From Flavonifractor sp. AGMB03687 (GTDB lineage Bacteria > Bacillota > Clostridia > Oscillospirales > Oscillospiraceae), in contig NZ_JADKZI010000012.1 of assembly GCF_017811815.1 (NCBI RefSeq), positions 1 to 55,524 on the forward strand: a stretch of DNA of 55,524 nucleotides. Reading direction: 5' to 3'. The notes beneath the pieces are model-generated. The model was not told the origin of the DNA. It saw only the letters and a list, made by a program, of their open reading frames with translations, and ran no database searches. The translations under genes were made by a program, and so were the position numbers. Below are positions 1 through 7,864 of this stretch, piece after piece. Numbering within the stretch: position 1 is the first letter of the stretch; each line of letters opens with the position of its first letter.

Positions 1-49
1 ATTAAAATTTTCTCCTTCGCAAAAGGCACAGCCTATAAAGTTACAAAAA

Positions 50-68
50 TGTACCTTTCATGTACCTT
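50..68 (+). promoter_or_regulatory. Tandem direct repeat upstream of ABC exporter
   Basis: The 9-mer ATGTACCTT occurs at 50-58 and again at 60-68, a 10-bp period. Two same-face half-sites one helical turn apart are typical of OmpR-family response regulators. This suggests the exporter genes that follow are controlled by a two-component system encoded outside the window. No clear -35/-10 pair was fixed, although TATTCT near 88 could be a -10. Confidence 0.4.
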
Positions 69-124
69 GATTGTGACATTGGTTTGGTATTCTTTCTTCA
101 GAAACCAAGAAGGAGGAACGAATC

Positions 125-802
125 ATGACTGACAACACAATCCTGCAGGTCCGTGGCCTGAAAAAATATTATGGTAAAGGTGAAACTGAGGTGCGCGCCC
201 TGGACGGTGTGGATCTTGATATTGAACGGGGAAAATTCACTGCCATCATTGGCACTTCCGGCTCCGGAAAATCCACGCTTCTTAATATGTTGGGAGGGTT
301 GGATACTCCCAGTGCCGGCAGCATCAAGGTTGGCGATACCGAGCTTGCCAAACTGAACAGCGAGCAGGCTACCATTTTCCGCCGCAAACAGATCGGCTTT
401 GTCTTTCAGAACTACAATCTTGTCCCGGTGCTCAGCGTCTGGGAAAACATCATTTTCCCTATCTCCCTGGATGGTCGCAAGCCCGACAAGACCTTCATCA
501 TGCAGGTGGTGAAACTGCTGGGGCTGGAAAAGAAACTGGACAGCTTGCCCAATAACCTCTCGGGCGGCCAGCAGCAAAGAGTGGCCATTGCCCGCGCTCT
601 CGCCAGCAAGCCTTCCATTATCTTGGCCGACGAGCCGACCGGAAATCTGGACACTAAAACCAGTGATGATGTGATCGGTCTGCTGAAAATGACCAGCAAG
701 GAGTTCCATCAGACCATTGTGATGATTACTCATAACCCGGAAATCGCGCAAATGGCTGACCGAGTTATTCGCATCGAGGACGGCCGCATCGTGGCACAGT
801 AA
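125..802 (+). CDS. ABC transporter ATP-binding protein (MacB/LolD type)
   Basis: This 225-residue protein is a complete ABC ATPase that would power the permease encoded just downstream. Walker A (GTSGSGKST) is at residues 43-51, the Q-loop FVFQN near 96, signature LSGGQQQR near 145, Walker [10 protein letters not shown] near 165 and the H-loop MITHNPE near 200. The full LSGGQQQR and ADEPTGNLD strings are typical of the MacB/LolD/BceA group. The ATG follows AAGGAGGAACG at good spacing. It ends 14 bp before the permease start, so the two form an operon. Such pairs export or sense antimicrobial peptides, lipoproteins or macrolides. The substrate cannot be read from sequence. Confidence 0.95.
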   Translation: MTDNTILQVRGLKKYYGKGETEVRALDGVDLDIERGKFTAIIGTSGSGKSTLLNMLGGLDTPSAGSIKVGDTELAKLNSEQATIFRRKQIGFVFQNYNLVPVLSVWENIIFPISLDGRKPDKTFIMQVVKLLGLEKKLDSLPNNLSGGQQQRVAIARALASKPSIILADEPTGNLDTKTSDDVIGLLKMTSKEFHQTIVMITHNPEIAQMADRVIRIEDGRIVAQ

Positions 803-816
803 AGGTGGTGGGCGGA

Positions 817-3387
817 ATGACCAAGCAAAACAAGAAAAGAAAATTTGATCCTATCCGGGTGTTGAATCAGCGAACCTTCCGCAAAAATAAGGGCCGCAAT
901 CTGGTAGCAGTTTTGGCTATCCTGATGACCACCCTCATGTTCACCACATTGTTTACTCTGGCCCAGAGCATGAACAAGAATCTGGTGGAAATGACCTTCC
1001 GCCAGACTGGCTATGACGCACAAGCCAGCTTTAAGGACATCACCCCGGAGCAGGCCGAGAAACTGGCTGCCCATCCGGATGTAAAGGAGCTGGGTGAAAG
1101 TATCGTACTGGGCCTTGCTGAAAACGACAAGTTGGCCGGTCGTCAGGTGGAGATCCGCTGGGCCAACGACAGCTATGCTACCCACAGCTTTGCAGCACCT
1201 ACCACAGGCCAAATGCCCCAGTCGGCCAATGAGGTTGCGCTGGACACCATCGCACTGGATCGACTCGGCATTCCTCATGAGCTGGGGCAGACCGTAACGC
1301 TGGAATGGCGCAAAGATCTGTCCGATCAGGATTCGGAACCCCTTCAGGCAGAATTTGTCCTCTGCGGATTTTGGGAGGGCAACGAATCCGTCTATGCCAG
1401 CATGGCATGGGTCAGCCGGGAGTACGCTGACCAGATGACCGGCGGTAATCCGGCTTCGGAAAATGGTGTGCTTGGTTTGTTCATGGCACAGGTCAATCTA
1501 TACAGCGACAGCAACATCGAGGCATCCATGGAACAGATACTTGCTGATACCGGTCTGACTGGCCACGATTACAGTGTGAACCTGGCCTATTCTCCTGAGA
1601 TGGGCGCAACTGCCCTGCAAGAGACCCTTCCTATGTATCTGGGCATGGTGCTGGTGTTCTTGGCCGGGTATCTGATCATCTATAACATCTTCCAGATCAG
1701 TGTCACCGCTGATGTGCAGTTCTATGGCAAGCTGAAAACCTTGGGCACTACCACTCGGCAGATCAAAAAGCTCATTTACGGTCAGGCAAACCGCCTGTGT
1801 CTCATTGGTATCCCGGTGGGCCTTGTGCTGGGTTGGGTTCTTGGATTGGTACTGGTTCCTGCCTTCACTGGCATTATAAAGGATGGAGGAAGCGTATCGG
1901 CAAATCCGCTAATCTTCGTTGGTTCAGCAGCTTTTGCGTGGCTCACCGTCGTGATTTCCTGTTTGCGTCCCGCGCGTCTGGCGGGTAAGGTGTCGCCCAT
2001 CGAGGCATTGCGCATGAGTGATACATCAATCTCCAATAGAAAAAAAGCGAAGCGCAGTCACAATGGTGCGTCCCTTGCGGGTATGGCCTGGGCCAATCTG
2101 GGGCGGAATAAAAAGCGCACCATTACTGTGATTTGCTCTCTGACCCTGGGGCTGGTATTGCTCAGCTGCTTCTACGCCAAAAACGCTGCCTTCGACATGG
2201 AGAAATATCTGGCCGAACTGTCGATCGATGATTTTGAACTGGCTGATGTCACAAGCGAGGACTATATCAACGGCTATGATCCTCAAGGTACGACATTGGG
2301 GGCTGAGCTGGTGCAGGAACTGGAATCTATGGATGGTGTAGAAGCAACAGGCCATCAATATTCCCACCAGTTTGTTTGGCAGTTTGATGACCAGATGACA
2401 GAAAACCTGAAAGGGTTCTATACAGAAGAAATGCTGAACGACTGGGCCAGCTACGATCCAACTGGTGTGGACGCTTTCCATCAGGCGGTGGATACCCAAC
2501 AGATGAACGCAGTTATCTTTGGCCTGGACGGCATCCCGCTGGATACTATCACGCAGACACAGCATATCATGCAGGGCAGTTTCGATCCGGATGCCTTTGC
2601 CAGCGGTGAATATGTTCTTGCGATTGGTCCGGCAATCGGGGCAGGGGAGGAGTATCCTGTTTTACCTGTGCCATCTGTGGGCAGTACGGTCACGTTGGAA
2701 GGCAAGGATTACACCGTGATGGCGGTTGTCGATCCGGTGATGTCCATCGATGACGGCGCGGCGGAATCGGGAGCTCCGGCTTCTATGGAGCAGCATTTCA
2801 TTTTGCCCGCTGACGCCTTCCGTCAGTACTGGTCGGAAAACACATTGCGAAAGCTGTTTTTGAATGTGGATGATGACCACATCGAGGCGGTTCAGACCTG
2901 GCTGGATGACTATACCGCCACGGTAGACTCCAGTCTGCCGGTAACTTCCCGGCAGACCATGGCGGCGCAGTATGAGAGCGAGACACGCTCCGCTGCTGTT
3001 ATGGGTAACGCCATCAGCACGATCATCGCTTTGGTGGGTGTATTGAACTTCGTCAATTCCATGGTTACTGCCATTGTATCTCGAAAGCGGGAATTTGCCA
3101 TGATTCAGAGTGTGGGTATGACCAAAAAGCAACTCTGCAAAATGCTGGTGTATGAAGGGCTGGATTACGCAGCCATTACATTGGTAGTTTCTTGGTTGGT
3201 CAGCGCCTTTGCGGTTGGTGTGGTAATTCGGGCTATGGTAGCCGGCGGCTTTACTACTTTCCACTTTACGTTGCTTCCTCTGGCAATCTGCACCCCCATT
3301 CTACTTGTTTTCGCAGTACTGATTCCCTTTATCTGCTTCAAAAACCTGGAGAAGCAGAGTATTGTGGAGCGTCTGCGGATTGAATAA
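817..3387 (+). CDS. FtsX-like ABC transporter permease
   Basis: This 856-residue permease is the partner of the preceding ATPase. It has an N-terminal membrane segment (about 30-50) and a large extracellular part. A three-helix FtsX block lies around 270-400, then comes a second half with another membrane anchor (about 435-455), another large outside region and a C-terminal FtsX block (about 725-855). This is the two-FtsX-domain plan of mechanotransmission exporters. I chose ATG 817 because AAAGGTGG lies about 8 bp ahead; a GTG at 805 is possible but badly spaced. It is followed directly by a strong terminator, so the operon is two genes. No ligand specificity is visible. Confidence 0.9.
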   Translation: MTKQNKKRKFDPIRVLNQRTFRKNKGRNLVAVLAILMTTLMFTTLFTLAQSMNKNLVEMTFRQTGYDAQASFKDITPEQAEKLAAHPDVKELGESIVLGLAENDKLAGRQVEIRWANDSYATHSFAAPTTGQMPQSANEVALDTIALDRLGIPHELGQTVTLEWRKDLSDQDSEPLQAEFVLCGFWEGNESVYASMAWVSREYADQMTGGNPASENGVLGLFMAQVNLYSDSNIEASMEQILADTGLTGHDYSVNLAYSPEMGATALQETLPMYLGMVLVFLAGYLIIYNIFQISVTADVQFYGKLKTLGTTTRQIKKLIYGQANRLCLIGIPVGLVLGWVLGLVLVPAFTGIIKDGGSVSANPLIFVGSAAFAWLTVVISCLRPARLAGKVSPIEALRMSDTSISNRKKAKRSHNGASLAGMAWANLGRNKKRTITVICSLTLGLVLLSCFYAKNAAFDMEKYLAELSIDDFELADVTSEDYINGYDPQGTTLGAELVQELESMDGVEATGHQYSHQFVWQFDDQMTENLKGFYTEEMLNDWASYDPTGVDAFHQAVDTQQMNAVIFGLDGIPLDTITQTQHIMQGSFDPDAFASGEYVLAIGPAIGAGEEYPVLPVPSVGSTVTLEGKDYTVMAVVDPVMSIDDGAAESGAPASMEQHFILPADAFRQYWSENTLRKLFLNVDDDHIEAVQTWLDDYTATVDSSLPVTSRQTMAAQYESETRSAAVMGNAISTIIALVGVLNFVNSMVTAIVSRKREFAMIQSVGMTKKQLCKMLVYEGLDYAAITLVVSWLVSAFAVGVVIRAMVAGGFTTFHFTLLPLAICTPILLVFAVLIPFICFKNLEKQSIVERLRIE

Positions 3388-3402
3388 CGGGAAAGGTATC
3401 AT

Positions 3403-3440
3403 AGCAAAGCAGCAGTTGCCGAGAGCACTGCTGCTTTGCT
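3403..3440 (+). terminator. Rho-independent terminator after ABC operon
   Basis: A perfect 14-bp stem (AGCAAAGCAGCAGT and its complement) with a 10-nt loop starts 15 bp after the permease stop codon. It is followed by an AT-rich tract containing TTTTCTTTT. Confidence 0.85.
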
Positions 3441-3595
3441 GTTGCTATAAATTTTCTTTTGGCTAAATTATAGTCGAGTTCGGTGAAATAAGGGTGAAAA
3501 ATATATGTTACGCTGATATTAAAGCAGAACATGGAAACATGGAATATAAAAGAACTCTCTTATAGAGTAAACAGCAAAGAAAAGGATGGTTCGCT

Positions 3596-3661
3596 ATGAT
3601 ACAAAGAACAAAATGGACACATTTTAAGATGCAAGGGGCGGCCTTATTCATTACTGAATGA
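3596..3661 (+). CDS. Putative 21-residue leader peptide
   Basis: A 21-codon frame begins MIQRTKWTHFK and ends with TGA inside the right arm of the next hairpin. It has an AAAGGATGG ribosome-site-like sequence 8-10 bp upstream. Because its 3' half is the terminator stem itself, translation would interfere with hairpin formation, as in attenuation leaders. No family is recognised. It could be chance, but the ribosome site and the overlap make it worth recording. Confidence 0.3.
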   Translation: MIQRTKWTHFKMQGAALFITE

Positions 3662-3680
3662 GGCCGCCCTTTTAATTTTT
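3636..3680 (+). terminator. Strong terminator or attenuator hairpin
   Basis: GGGCGGCCT pairs with AGGCCGCCC, extended by ATTCA/TGAAT and one G-U pair to a 15-bp stem with a TTAC tetraloop. TTTTAATTTTT follows. It overlaps the 21-codon frame starting at 3596. Confidence 0.75.
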
Positions 3681-3711
3681 GTTCGACATGATTCTACAAA
3701 AAATGAATGAC

Positions 3712-3838
3712 TGAACCCCTTACGACAGCAGGCCTGTAACTATTTACAGGTCGTGTGCTGGATGTGGGTTCAGATGGAATAAGGTGCAAGTGCATGACAA
3801 AGAAATGGATCATGCACATAAAGAATGCCATCCATCTG
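3712..3838 (+). ncRNA. Structured leader region upstream of sigma gene
   Basis: Two nested hairpins lie back to back. The first pairs TGAACCC (3712-3718) with GGGTTCA (3766-3772) and encloses CCTGTAA-CTAT-TTACAGG. The second pairs CAGATGGA (3771-3778) with TCCATCTG (3831-3838) and encloses GTGCATGA/TCATGCAC. All four arms are perfect. The arms of the two outer stems overlap at 3771-3772, so the two folds may compete. This suggests a structured 5' leader, but no known riboswitch class is recognised. From 3839 to 4104 I see no gene and no clear structure. Confidence 0.4.
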
Positions 3839-4104
3839 TTTACACATCGACACACTGCTTACTTAAAAGAATCGACTTTCCGCAATCTTCGCCCAGGCAG
3901 AACACGCGAAAATCGTTCTACAAAGGAAAAGCCTCCGCCTGCCGAAGAACAAGGAAGTGGAAGGCTTCTTTATGTGTATTATGCGGTCGTTTGCTGGCTT
4001 CCCAACCAGAGAAACGATCGCTTTTTATGTTTATCAGTCCATTGCCGCTCTCCTCCCGGAATCGAGAGTTTCTTGAAATTCTTGATTTTTACGGAGGACA
4101 AGTC

Positions 4105-4518
4105 ATGAGACAGCGAGGAAATGGACAAATAGGGGATGAACTGCAAATCAGATTTACTGGATATTTGATCCAGGCGGTAAAGCGTACTCAGCGAGATTAT
4201 CTGATGTCACTTTACAAAGATAGCACGCAAGAAGTTTTGACAGAAGAAATTTATGCCATAGGCAAAACTCTTGAACAAGAAGTGATGGAGCAAATGCCTT
4301 TCTGGGAGACTATTGAGGACAGCGCCCTATTGTATGCCTTAAAGCAACTGGATGAACGGGAACGATACATATTGTTGGGCCGCGTTCTTGATGAACATTC
4401 GTTTGATTTGCTTGGAGCAAAACAGGGGCTCTCCTACAAGGGAGCGGCTGCCGTGTATTACCGTGCTATCAAAAAGGTGCGTCGGATCATTAAGGAGGTG
4501 AACAGCCGTGACATTTGA
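4105..4518 (+). CDS. Sigma-70-like factor (Tn916 Orf7 type)
   Basis: This 137-residue protein is a small sigma-like regulator of the kind carried on Tn916-family elements. The C-terminal half has the region-4 pattern: ALKQLDERERYILLGRV (helix before the recognition unit), then a helix-turn-helix around the segment GLSYKGAAAVYYRAIKKVRR. I start at ATG 4105 because ACGGAGGACAAGTC precedes it. The same frame is open back to 3784, but that upstream part has no ribosome site and no resemblance to the family. It overlaps the next gene by 11 bp, as Orf7 and Orf8 neighbours commonly do. In Tn916-like elements such proteins activate transfer or excision genes. Confidence 0.8.
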   Translation: MRQRGNGQIGDELQIRFTGYLIQAVKRTQRDYLMSLYKDSTQEVLTEEIYAIGKTLEQEVMEQMPFWETIEDSALLYALKQLDERERYILLGRVLDEHSFDLLGAKQGLSYKGAAAVYYRAIKKVRRIIKEVNSRDI

Positions 4519-4690
4519 AGAAATGCTTCGTCGTGCCAAAACTGGTGACCACGAAGCGACCACCAGTATTTTGACCATGTATCGACCAATGCTGATCAGA
4601 TATGCTATCATCAATGGCAGACTGGACGAAGATCTCTATCAAGAACTGTGCATTACATTGATGCGAGCAATTAAGCTGTTCAAGATTTGA
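4508..4690 (+). CDS. Small helix-turn-helix protein (Tn916 Orf8 type)
   Basis: This 60-residue protein has the pattern of the short sigma region-2-like partner of the preceding gene: FEEMLRRAKTGDHEATTSIL, then a YRPMLIRYA helix and LDEDLYQELCITLMRAI. The ATG overlaps the end of the sigma gene, and AAGGAGGTGAACAGCC gives a strong ribosome site. In Tn916-like elements the pair precedes the excision/integration genes, but here neither xis nor int follows. The pair therefore looks like a leftover or a relocated module. Confidence 0.75.
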   Translation: MTFEEMLRRAKTGDHEATTSILTMYRPMLIRYAIINGRLDEDLYQELCITLMRAIKLFKI

Positions 4691-4993
4691 GCTTATGAGA
4701 AAGGTCCTGAGATCAAAACAGATCCCAGGGCCTTTCCCGTGAGCTTAAAGGAAAACACCAGACGCAGGGCCAACAGGCCGCCGAAATCGAAAATTTCTTA
4801 TTGGATGCTCAGGATGGCTTAATGAATGTCAGCGTCCAGAACTTAGGTGGGAAGTAAAATGTGATAAATGTTGAATAATCCCACTGGGTTCAACAAATCT
4901 TGGTACAGACATGAAAAAGCCTTGGTGCTGTCATCCGCCGTATGATATAATAACATTTAATGTGCAATAACTTGTTTGTAGGAGGACATTGCA
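4691..4993. other. Intergenic region with gene debris
   Basis: No complete gene is seen. An imperfect hairpin (GAAAGGTCCT...AGGGCCTTTC, about 4699-4737) follows the HTH gene and may be a terminator. A frame ending NFLLDAQDGLMNVSVQNLGG then stop (about 4792-4857) has no start of its own and could be the tail of a deleted gene. The 20-mer at 4763-4782 recurs with one difference at 5743-5762. Confidence 0.4.
4763..4782. repeat. Short repeat shared with 5743-5762
   Basis: CGCAGGGCCAACAGGCCGCC here and the same sequence with one change at 5743-5762. The second copy is the loop side of a terminator hairpin; here the stem is not conserved. It suggests duplication of a terminator fragment flanking the CPBP protease gene. 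Confidence 0.35.
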
Positions 4994-5629
4994 ATGGAAC
5001 TTGTAATATCGAGCATTGTAACTGCAATTATCAATTTAATAGTATTTTCACTGATACCGTTTCTTTGGTGGTTCTTTAGACATAGAAAGGAAACGGGCTT
5101 TTTTACATGGTTAGGTTTTTATATGCCGAAGTTGAAAAGTAAATGGTGGGTATTGGCGGCATTTGCTGTTTTGTATTATTTCTTTTATAATTTCGATTTC
5201 ACACAGCTTGTAGACAAAGAAACATTGGATTATATACAGAGCAGTTCTTCTGTATCTGCAAATGCTTTTGCAGGCATAGGAGCATTGGCAATTCTGCCTG
5301 CTCTAATTGAGAATTTCATTGGAAATGGAGTGGCAGAAGAAATTTTATACAGGGGTTTCTTATGCAAAAGATTATGTGCAAAATTCGGCGATATTCAAGG
5401 TATTATTATACAAGCTGTACTATTTGGTTTAATGCACAACGCACTTTACATCATAGCAGGGCTTGATGTGGGATTGTGGTATCACACATTGACATTTGCA
5501 TTTACTGGTATGGGTGCATTGTTGCTCGGTTGGTTAAACGAAAAAATATTTAATGGTTCAATAATCCCCAGCATTCTTTTGCATGGGACAGGAAATTTTA
5601 TAGCATCAATGTTGATAGCATTTGCATAA
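4994..5629 (+). CDS. CPBP family intramembrane protease
   Basis: This 211-residue polytopic membrane protein belongs to the CPBP/Abi (Rce1-like) glutamic protease family. The catalytic motifs are present: EEILYR with Glu115-Glu116 and Arg120, FGLMH with His148, and a third conserved His at 197 in LLHGTGN. About five or six membrane helices flank them. A ribosome site GTAGGAGGACATTGCA precedes the ATG. The gene is AT-rich compared with the pilus block, fitting separate acquisition. Family members process peptides or confer bacteriocin self-immunity; nothing nearby identifies the substrate. Confidence 0.9.
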   Translation: MELVISSIVTAIINLIVFSLIPFLWWFFRHRKETGFFTWLGFYMPKLKSKWWVLAAFAVLYYFFYNFDFTQLVDKETLDYIQSSSSVSANAFAGIGALAILPALIENFIGNGVAEEILYRGFLCKRLCAKFGDIQGIIIQAVLFGLMHNALYIIAGLDVGLWYHTLTFAFTGMGALLLGWLNEKIFNGSIIPSILLHGTGNFIASMLIAFA

Positions 5630-5735
5630 GAAGAAGTTGCTGAGCGGCATATAGCAATATTAAATACCTCAACTGTAATAATAGCGAAGAAAGATTTTAC
5701 GTTTTCATTCTTTTTGTGGCAACCGGATAGGAAAG

Positions 5736-5772
5736 CGCCGGGCGCAGGGCCAACAAGCCGCCGCGCCCGGCG
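5736..5772. terminator. Terminator between converging genes
   Basis: A 10-bp GC stem, CGCCGGGCGC (5736-5745) with GCGCCCGGCG (5763-5772), is flanked by GAAA and TTTC. It lies between the CPBP gene and the minus-strand winged-helix gene and could serve both. Confidence 0.7.
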
Positions 5773-5776
5773 TTTC

Positions 5777-6196
5777 TTATTTATTGTTTGGTTGATTTGT
5801 AACTAGGCTATAGCCACAGTTCCTTACTGTCCTGATGACCTCAGTTCCGATTTTACAGCGTAGCTTATAGACCATATTGCCAATCCCTGACCAGCTACCT
5901 GCTGCAAAATCTGAGGTCACAGACTCATAGATCTGCCGAGCGGAAAATACTTGCCCTGGGCGCCGAGCCAATAGGTGAAGAATATCAAACTCCATCGGTG
6001 TCAGTTCTATCTGACTGCCGGCCCGCCATACCTGGCGCCGCTCCACATCAATCTGCAGGTCACCGACCAGCAGGGTAGAGGTGGTATCTTCAAGCACCTC
6101 GATCTGCTCCGCACAAAAACTCTGAAGAAGCTCCTGGAGCAAAACTTCCTGGGGTGTTGTGAGATCTTCAAAGTGAATGATGATTTTCTTTTTCAT
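5777..6196 (-). CDS. Stand-alone OmpR-type winged-helix protein, copy 1
   Basis: This 139-residue protein has a short N-terminal region (1-45) and then a complete Trans_reg_C winged-helix domain: LLVGDLQIDVERRQVWRAG, the LTPMEFDILHLLARRPGQ helix pair and the wing-proximal IGNMVYKLRCKIG. It has no receiver domain, so it cannot be a normal response regulator. It is nearly identical over the first ~115 residues to the protein at 11731-12138 and then diverges. The gene lies downstream of a methyltransferase on the same strand, behind a terminator-like hairpin (6225-6258). The ribosome site is AAGGGAGGGGG. Its likely role is a DNA-binding regulator of the adjacent module. Confidence 0.75.
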   Translation of the reverse strand: MKKKIIIHFEDLTTPQEVLLQELLQSFCAEQIEVLEDTTSTLLVGDLQIDVERRQVWRAGSQIELTPMEFDILHLLARRPGQVFSARQIYESVTSDFAAGSWSGIGNMVYKLRCKIGTEVIRTVRNCGYSLVTNQPNNK

Positions 6197-6327
6197 AATG
6201 GTGTCCCCCTCCCTTGTGAGCCACCAAAAAACGGCGGCCTTGATTTCTCAAAGCCGCCATGTAATAGTTCGGGCGTGTCAAAAGGGCTGCTGTACGACGG
6301 CTTTTTTCTTTTGCCGTCGCCCGGCAG
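5869..6327 (-). repeat. Duplicated wHTH-plus-leader unit, copy 1
   Basis: This stretch aligns with 11810-12266 over most of the winged-helix gene, its ribosome site region and two leader hairpins. The match fades beyond both ends. The copies are direct repeats about 5.9 kb apart and bracket the ABC/MFS/PadR/methyltransferase genes. Confidence 0.8.
6225..6258 (-). terminator. Leader terminator ahead of wHTH copy 1
   Basis: On the minus strand GGCGGCTTTGA-GAAA-TCAAGGCCGCC (one G-U pair) is followed by a six-T run. It sits between the upstream methyltransferase and the winged-helix start, so read-through or attenuation decides expression. A second hairpin (GCCGTCG arms, 6294-6319) lies just upstream. 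Confidence 0.65.
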
Positions 6328-6350
6328 AATGTTACATATAAATAAAATTG

Positions 6351-6974
6351 TCAAAATCCTTTTTTTGCAATAACTATGTATGAGGAACTATTTGTGTGTT
6401 CATAACAAGTCACATCAAAATGAACTGTTTCCAGAAACGCCATAATTTCTTTTTGAGAATATATTTTTACATCACCATCATTGCTGTATGGCAAAAACAA
6501 ATTCATTATCTGACGAATGGGAGATGGTTTCCAGTAGTCACTAATCAATAATCTTCCGTTGGTCTTTATAACCCTACAAAATTCTATAATTGCTTGCTGA
6601 GGATTGGGATAGTGATGGAAAGAATCACAGCACAAAATAGTATCAAAGGTACAATCTGCAAAAGGAAGTGTTTCAGCATCCCCCTGAACCAAAGTTACTT
6701 TTTCTGCTAATCTTGAATCAGCTATTTCAAGCATTTTTTTAGAAAGGTCAAGCCCAAAGAACTGATTAGCAGAGCCACCATACACTTTGAGTAATTGTTC
6801 GAGAAGCACACCTGTTCCACAACCAACGTCTAATACTTTCCCTAATGGAAAATCTTTAACTTTTTCTAATATTGCTTGGTACTGATTTCTGGCATGAAGG
6901 CCATTTTTATCATGGTCATAGGTTTCCGCCTGAAGGTCGAATGACTGCTTAGATTTTTGCTTATAATCTTGCAT
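6351..6974 (-). CDS. Class I SAM-dependent methyltransferase
   Basis: This 207-residue protein has the Methyltransf_11 fold signature. Motif I (VLDVGCGTG) is at 48-56, the acidic post-I residue is in FFGLDLSKKML, DAETLPF is the adenine-binding stretch and CDSFHHYPNP is the motif IV region. It resembles the enzyme at 14403-15011 (shared N-terminal pattern AETYDxDxxGxHAR and FHHYP), so the window holds two paralogues. The gene is divergent from a PadR gene, with a palindrome between them. UbiE/YcgJ-like enzymes methylate small molecules; the substrate is unknown. Confidence 0.85.
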   Translation of the reverse strand: MQDYKQKSKQSFDLQAETYDHDKNGLHARNQYQAILEKVKDFPLGKVLDVGCGTGVLLEQLLKVYGGSANQFFGLDLSKKMLEIADSRLAEKVTLVQGDAETLPFADCTFDTILCCDSFHHYPNPQQAIIEFCRVIKTNGRLLISDYWKPSPIRQIMNLFLPYSNDGDVKIYSQKEIMAFLETVHFDVTCYEHTNSSSYIVIAKKGF

Positions 6975-7046
6975 ATTTAGCTCCTATCTCGCAATGAGGT
7001 CTTTATTTTGGTTGAAAATTATGGTATAGTATTACTGCAACTAAAT

Positions 7047-7068
7047 AGTACTCTATATATAGAGTACT
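7047..7068. promoter_or_regulatory. Perfect 22-bp palindrome, likely PadR operator
   Basis: AGTACTC-TATATATA-GAGTACT is a perfect palindrome in the divergent promoter region between the methyltransferase and the PadR gene, ending 36 bp before the PadR start. PadR dimers bind such dyads. Control of both divergent genes is inferred. Confidence 0.65.
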
Positions 7069-7104
7069 TCAAGCAAATAGCTTTGTCAAGAAGGGAGCTT
7101 CAAA

Positions 7105-7638
7105 ATGCTATCGAAACCGGCAACAATGTTACTGGGGCTTATCCATGAAAGACCTCTTAATGCTTACGAAATTACCAAATGGCTGGGACACATGAATGTT
7201 CGTTGGTGGTTCAATATCGCTGATTCAACAGTCTATGCGACGATCAAAACCCTTGAAAAGAAGGGGCTAATATGCGGCAACACCGAAAAAATTGGGAATA
7301 TGCCGGATCGAACAGTCTATACCTTAACGGAACTGGGGAAAAAAGAGCTACGCAAAACATTGAAAGATTCCATTTTGAAATTTGATTATGACACCAATGT
7401 TTTTTCGATTGCAGCATTTTTCCTCCATGTTTTTGAATGTGAAGAAAGAAAGGCATTGCTGGAAAAGAGATTGGAAATATTGCGTAAGTGTAAAGCAGGA
7501 ATTGATAATCAGATTAGCCCAGAATGGATTAACGGAACCTCACGATGCCATGTTGCTAATGTTCAAAGGATGTCTGATATTGTATCCGCAGAAATCTGCG
7601 GGACGAAAAGGCTGTTAGAAACTTGTGAGGATACTTAA
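7105..7638 (+). CDS. PadR family transcriptional regulator
   Basis: This 177-residue protein has the N-terminal PadR winged helix, with LGLIHERPLNAYEITKWLG as the first helices, STVYATIKTLEKKGLI as the recognition helix and the TVYTLTELGKKELR wing. A C-terminal helical dimerisation part (about 95-177) contains CEERKALLEKRLEIL. The ribosome site is AAGGGAGCTTC. PadR proteins usually repress transporter or detoxification genes. The divergent methyltransferase, the small downstream membrane protein and the MFS pump are the available targets, and the 22-bp palindrome is the likely operator. Confidence 0.9.
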   Translation: MLSKPATMLLGLIHERPLNAYEITKWLGHMNVRWWFNIADSTVYATIKTLEKKGLICGNTEKIGNMPDRTVYTLTELGKKELRKTLKDSILKFDYDTNVFSIAAFFLHVFECEERKALLEKRLEILRKCKAGIDNQISPEWINGTSRCHVANVQRMSDIVSAEICGTKRLLETCEDT

Positions 7639-7639
7639 C

Positions 7640-7864
7640 ATGGATGGCAAATTTTTTCGTGTCCGTTTTGATTCCAATCTATTTATAGGTCTATTGAGCG
7701 GTATTGCCATGCTCTTACTGAGTTTTGGAGTGAATTGTTTCCTGGGAACTGTTTTTTCAGTTTTATTTTTGAGGAGCATACTTGATTCATGCAATTTCAA
7801 AGTTTTTGAAAAATTGTGTGGAAAGAAGGCCAATAATGCAGACAAGGATTCCACTTGGAATTAA
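7640..7864 (+). CDS. Small membrane protein, possibly truncated
   Basis: This 74-residue protein starts MDGKFFRVRF, two bases after the PadR stop codon, with GTGAGGATACTTAAC ahead of the ATG. It has two hydrophobic stretches (about 15-32 and 36-50). PadR genes are often followed by DUF1700/DUF2812-like membrane proteins, so a PadR co-factor is plausible. The last ~25 residues overlap the 3' end of the convergent MFS gene and look unlike a membrane protein, so the original C-terminus may have been lost at this junction. Confidence 0.45.
   Translation: MDGKFFRVRFDSNLFIGLLSGIAMLLLSFGVNCFLGTVFSVLFLRSILDSCNFKVFEKLCGKKANNADKDSTWN

Noticed and set aside
3755-4108. 117-codon frame upstream of the sigma gene
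   Set aside because: Overlaps the structured leader, has no ribosome site, and the in-frame long start of the sigma gene (3784) is likewise unsupported.
7047-7068. Palindrome read as a recombinase attachment site
   Set aside because: Its position between divergent regulator and target genes fits an operator; no matching copy was seen elsewhere in the window.
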